Source of the DNA: Verrucomicrobiaceae bacterium
GTDB lineage: Bacteria; Verrucomicrobiota; Verrucomicrobiia; Verrucomicrobiales; Verrucomicrobiaceae
DNA length: 64,000 nucleotides
Assembly: GCA_016713035.1 (NCBI GenBank)
Contig: JADJPW010000003.1
Location: 620,001 to 684,000 of the forward strand
Reading direction: 5' to 3'
The notes beneath the pieces are model-generated. The model saw only the letters and a program-made list of their open reading frames with translations. It ran no database searches and had not been told where the DNA came from. This document shows positions 61,569 through 64,000 of this stretch, piece after piece. Numbering within the stretch: the stretch's first letter is position 1; the number at the start of each line of letters is the position of its first letter. The position numbers and the translations under genes are program-made.

Positions 61569-63005
61569 TTAGATGCTCGCAGCGCTGTATTCCCAGCCCT
61601 GACGGACGGCAGCACGCTGGATGAGCTTGTTGGCGTCGGCGTTGTCGGTTTGCTGCGTAGCGCTGTCCCAGTTAATGACTTTGCCCGGATTGGCGATGGC
61701 GAGATTGCCAAAGAGGCAGAGCTTGGTGAGGGGCACGCTGTAATCGAAGTTGCTGCCAGCGATCTTGTTTTGCTCGATGGCGCGGACGAGTTCGAGCTGC
61801 GGCTTATCGGGAGCGAGAGCGCGGTCGAGGGTTTTCGGGGTCTCCTTGGCGAATTTGACCAGTTTTTCGCGGTTACCGACGACTTCGAGGTTACCACAGT
61901 AGTCGTGGGCGCTGAGGACGGTGTCTTCGTCACCGACGACCATGAAACCGCCAATCATTTTATTGTAATCGCGGCCCTCTTCGAGCTTGGCAGGGCGGGC
62001 GGGCTTCATGGGCACGTCGCCATTTTTGCCTTCATACCAGTGCAGCTTGATCTCGCCATATTTGGCATGCTTGAAGGAGCAGATGACGTGGGACCAGGCG
62101 GGCCAGCTATGCTCTGTGAGCTCGCCGACTTCGGCTTCGAGCTTATACGGCTCGCCGAGCTCGCAGGCCCAGAAGGGACCGTCCATGATGTGACAGCCCA
62201 TGTCGCCCATGGCTCCAGCACCGAATTCACGGTGTCCGCGCCACGCTAAAGGATGCAGTCCTGGGACGTAGGGCATATCTGGGGACTGAGCGAGCCAGTT
62301 GGTCCAGCTTACGTGCGCCGGGGCCTGACCGATTGCTTCGGCGGCAGCGTTGGCTTCTTCCTTGCGGCGCGGTTTGGGAGCTGTTTTGCCTGTGTAGATG
62401 TCTAGCGCGGCATTTCCCTGCGGCCAGATGGGACGGTTGGTCCAAACGTGAATTTCTTTCACGTTGCCGACGATGCCTGCATTCATCCACTCTTTGAATT
62501 GGCGAATAGACTCGCCGGAATGGCCCTGGTTGCCCATGTTGGTCTTCACGCCTTTCTTTTTGGCGGCTTCATGGAGCTGATTGGCCTCCCAGATGCGGTT
62601 CACGAGGGGCTTTTGCACGCAGACATGCTTGCCGCGTTTGATGGCCTCCATCGCTGCCGGATAATGGGCATGGTCAGGGGTGGAGACAGTCACCATATCG
62701 ATCTGGTCGCCCATGGTATCGAACATCTCACGGAAGCTCTGGAACATCTTCGCCCCTGGATACTTCTTCTGCGCATCCGCGAGGCGGTTGCTGTCGATGT
62801 CGCAGATCGCGACGACGTTTGCGCCTTCAGCCGCGATGGCGATGTCACTCGCGCCTTTGCCGCCCGCGCCGCCGATGCCTGCGACGTTGAGTTTTTTGAC
62901 GCCACCTTCCTGACCGAGCAGGAGGTGTGGGAAGAAAATACCGCCAGTGGCGGCTGCGGTGCCACGGAGGAAGGCGCGGCGATTGGGGAAGAGTGTGGGC
63001 TTCAT
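61569..63005 (-). CDS. Gfo/Idh/MocA-family oxidoreductase with Tat signal
   Basis: 478 aa from the ATG at 63005. Twin-arginine leader PNRRAFLRGTAAATGGIFF, then the Rossmann NAD(P) site VAGIGGAGGKGASDIAIA and the family motif HVCVQKPLVNRIWEA, whose EKP lysine position reads QKP. VSTPDHAHYPAAMEAIKRGKH marks the strand after the nucleotide site. These exported sugar-dehydrogenase-like proteins are very abundant in planctomycetes and Verrucomicrobia; substrate unknown. Ends at the 61510-61538 terminator. Confidence 0.94.
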   Translation of the reverse strand: MKPTLFPNRRAFLRGTAAATGGIFFPHLLLGQEGGVKKLNVAGIGGAGGKGASDIAIAAEGANVVAICDIDSNRLADAQKKYPGAKMFQSFREMFDTMGDQIDMVTVSTPDHAHYPAAMEAIKRGKHVCVQKPLVNRIWEANQLHEAAKKKGVKTNMGNQGHSGESIRQFKEWMNAGIVGNVKEIHVWTNRPIWPQGNAALDIYTGKTAPKPRRKEEANAAAEAIGQAPAHVSWTNWLAQSPDMPYVPGLHPLAWRGHREFGAGAMGDMGCHIMDGPFWACELGEPYKLEAEVGELTEHSWPAWSHVICSFKHAKYGEIKLHWYEGKNGDVPMKPARPAKLEEGRDYNKMIGGFMVVGDEDTVLSAHDYCGNLEVVGNREKLVKFAKETPKTLDRALAPDKPQLELVRAIEQNKIAGSNFDYSVPLTKLCLFGNLAIANPGKVINWDSATQQTDNADANKLIQRAAVRQGWEYSAASI

Positions 63006-63088
63006 AGTTGGATTGGGGGCCGCAAAGATAGCGGCGATGCGTCCATGAACGCAACTTCAAAGCTGGTTCCTACGGCTTTCTGTGCTTC

Positions 63089-64000
63089 TCACTGCTGCCT
63101 GGCCACCATCAGGCTCGTGCGAGAGGGCTCAAATAGATACCCGATGCCAAAATCCAGCGCCTGTGCCCCTGGCTGACCACTGCGATACGCCTCGATCAGG
63201 TCTGGCTGCTGGCTGTTCGGGAAAATATCCAGCGTGCCCTGGTAGTTCCCATAGAGCCGGATCTGCCGTCCTGCTTTGAGTAGGGATGCATAAGGCACCC
63301 CCGTCGGGTCCTGCACGATGGCACCACAGCTCTGGAGTAAAAAATCACGGATGCGTGAAAATGACCCCTCATGCATCAGATACGACGCACTCTTTGTAAA
63401 CACCGGCACTCGGCCAAAGCGTGACACAAAGCTCAAGAACGGAGCCCCCAGCCCACCATCCGACAAATCCTGCCTGAAGTAAAAAAGGTGCTTCGTGCCA
63501 CCCCAGCCCGTGCGGCAGCGGATCAGCAGACCCGTGTGGCCAGATGAGCCTGCCATCACCGCATTTCCCCCCGCATCTAGCTGCACGGTATCCACCGATT
63601 CGATTCGCAGACCCGCCCTTGCCAAAAAGACCATCATCACTGGCAGCACGCCTTTGAACCGCGTCGCCTGTAGATCGCTACGCATGTCCTTCGTGATAAA
63701 ATAACTGAACTGCATGCTCGTTTGCAGCGTGCTGCGTAGCTGCGCTAGGCCCTCCTGCACATCCGCCGCAGTCAGGGCCGCCAGCTCAGGCATCGGCTCT
63801 GCTCCCTCTAGTCCACACAGCACATAGCTCTCTGCATGCGGGAAAAACGCGTTCGCAAAAAGAAAATCCGGCCCGCTGAAGGGATAGAATACCGTCCCTG
63901 CATCCCGCAAATCTCCGATCTCTCTGGCAGCCCAGCGCTGGATCGGATCGCGGTGCAGCTGCACATGCGTCTGCCACATCATGTCCATCCGCTGCCGGTG
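63089..64000 (-). CDS. Conserved hypothetical protein, 5' end possibly beyond the window
   Basis: At least 299 aa; the first ATG inside is at 63988 and the frame stays open to the window edge, so the start may lie outside. Motifs: GTVFYPFSGPDFLFANAFFPHAESY, MQFSYFITKDMRSDLQAT, LLIRCRTGWGGTKHLFYFRQDLSDGG, SRIRDFLLQSCGAIVQDPTGVPY and LYGNYQGTLDIFPNSQQPDL. No family recognised; the pattern suggests a secreted or lipoprotein catalytic domain but no leader is visible. Lies about 80 bases from the oxidoreductase on the same strand. Confidence 0.75.
   Translation of the reverse strand, partial: HRQRMDMMWQTHVQLHRDPIQRWAAREIGDLRDAGTVFYPFSGPDFLFANAFFPHAESYVLCGLEGAEPMPELAALTAADVQEGLAQLRSTLQTSMQFSYFITKDMRSDLQATRFKGVLPVMMVFLARAGLRIESVDTVQLDAGGNAVMAGSSGHTGLLIRCRTGWGGTKHLFYFRQDLSDGGLGAPFLSFVSRFGRVPVFTKSASYLMHEGSFSRIRDFLLQSCGAIVQDPTGVPYASLLKAGRQIRLYGNYQGTLDIFPNSQQPDLIEAYRSGQPGAQALDFGIGYLFEPSRTSLMVARQQ

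Noticed and set aside
1..64000. tRNA, rRNA, insertion sequence or prophage genes
   Set aside because: None recognised by motif reading of the gaps; there is no transposase, integrase or phage structural gene among the proteins.

Overview
The window comes from a GC-rich bacterium of the Verrucomicrobiota, most likely a Prosthecobacter- or Verrucomicrobium-like member of the Verrucomicrobiales. The evidence is the gene mix. It has a planctomycete/verrucomicrobial c-type cytochrome of the DUF1549/DUF1553 type with LamG, two DUF1501 proteins with twin-arginine leaders, a Tat-exported Gfo/Idh/MocA oxidoreductase, a DUF1343/NamZ hydrolase, and a very large PA14/LamG/autotransporter-strand surface protein. 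Housekeeping anchors are uvrB, purB, a BamA-like outer-membrane protein and a 2-oxoacid:ferredoxin oxidoreductase beta subunit. No rRNA, tRNA, insertion sequence or CRISPR array was recognised.

Layout. 1-10.9 kb: start of an FAD oxidoreductase, the large cytochrome, a membrane-anchored unknown, a VF530-type protein, a spermidine-synthase-like protein, NamZ, uvrB and a two-TM unknown. 10.9-18.4 kb: a tightly overlapping minus-strand cluster of an M48 metallopeptidase, a kinase-like protein and a giant DUF4011/SF1 helicase/Vsr-like/WGR protein that is split by a -1 frameshift. 18.4-27.1 kb: fatty acid desaturase, SNF2 helicase, and two DUF1501-plus-alpha/beta-hydrolase pairs. 27.3-31.5 kb: a lower-GC island with a nuclease-like plus helical-repeat protein translationally coupled to a 173-aa partner, then a DUF3800 gene flanked by 123-bp direct repeats. 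31.7-38.4 kb: a 2207-aa secreted heparinase-like/adhesin protein. 38.5-38.9 kb: remnants of a sulfatase and a DUF1501 gene. 39-45.3 kb: a three-gene restriction-modification-type operon (DNA methyltransferase, helicase, GIY-YIG nuclease) with a divergent XRE regulator. 45.3-47.2 kb: a block of octamer, 21-bp and heptamer repeats around two unknown genes. 47.3-57.1 kb: ABC exporter with DUF1854 partner, Ppx/GppA-like HD protein, coiled-coil protein, hybrid histidine kinase, purB, DMT transporter. 57.2-64 kb: BamA-like protein, KorB-like subunit, GYF/RDD protein, oxidoreductase, unknown.

Most notable: (1) the peptidase/kinase-like/helicase cluster and (2) the nuclease-like two-gene operon are both good candidates for undescribed or poorly described defence systems, and with the methyltransferase operon they make the middle of the window look like a broken-up defence island. 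(3) At least five loci carry degenerate 7- or 8-bp short repeats of unrelated sequence. Three of these loci lie inside reading frames without breaking them, and two flank or separate unknown genes. They look like one class of spreading microrepeat element.
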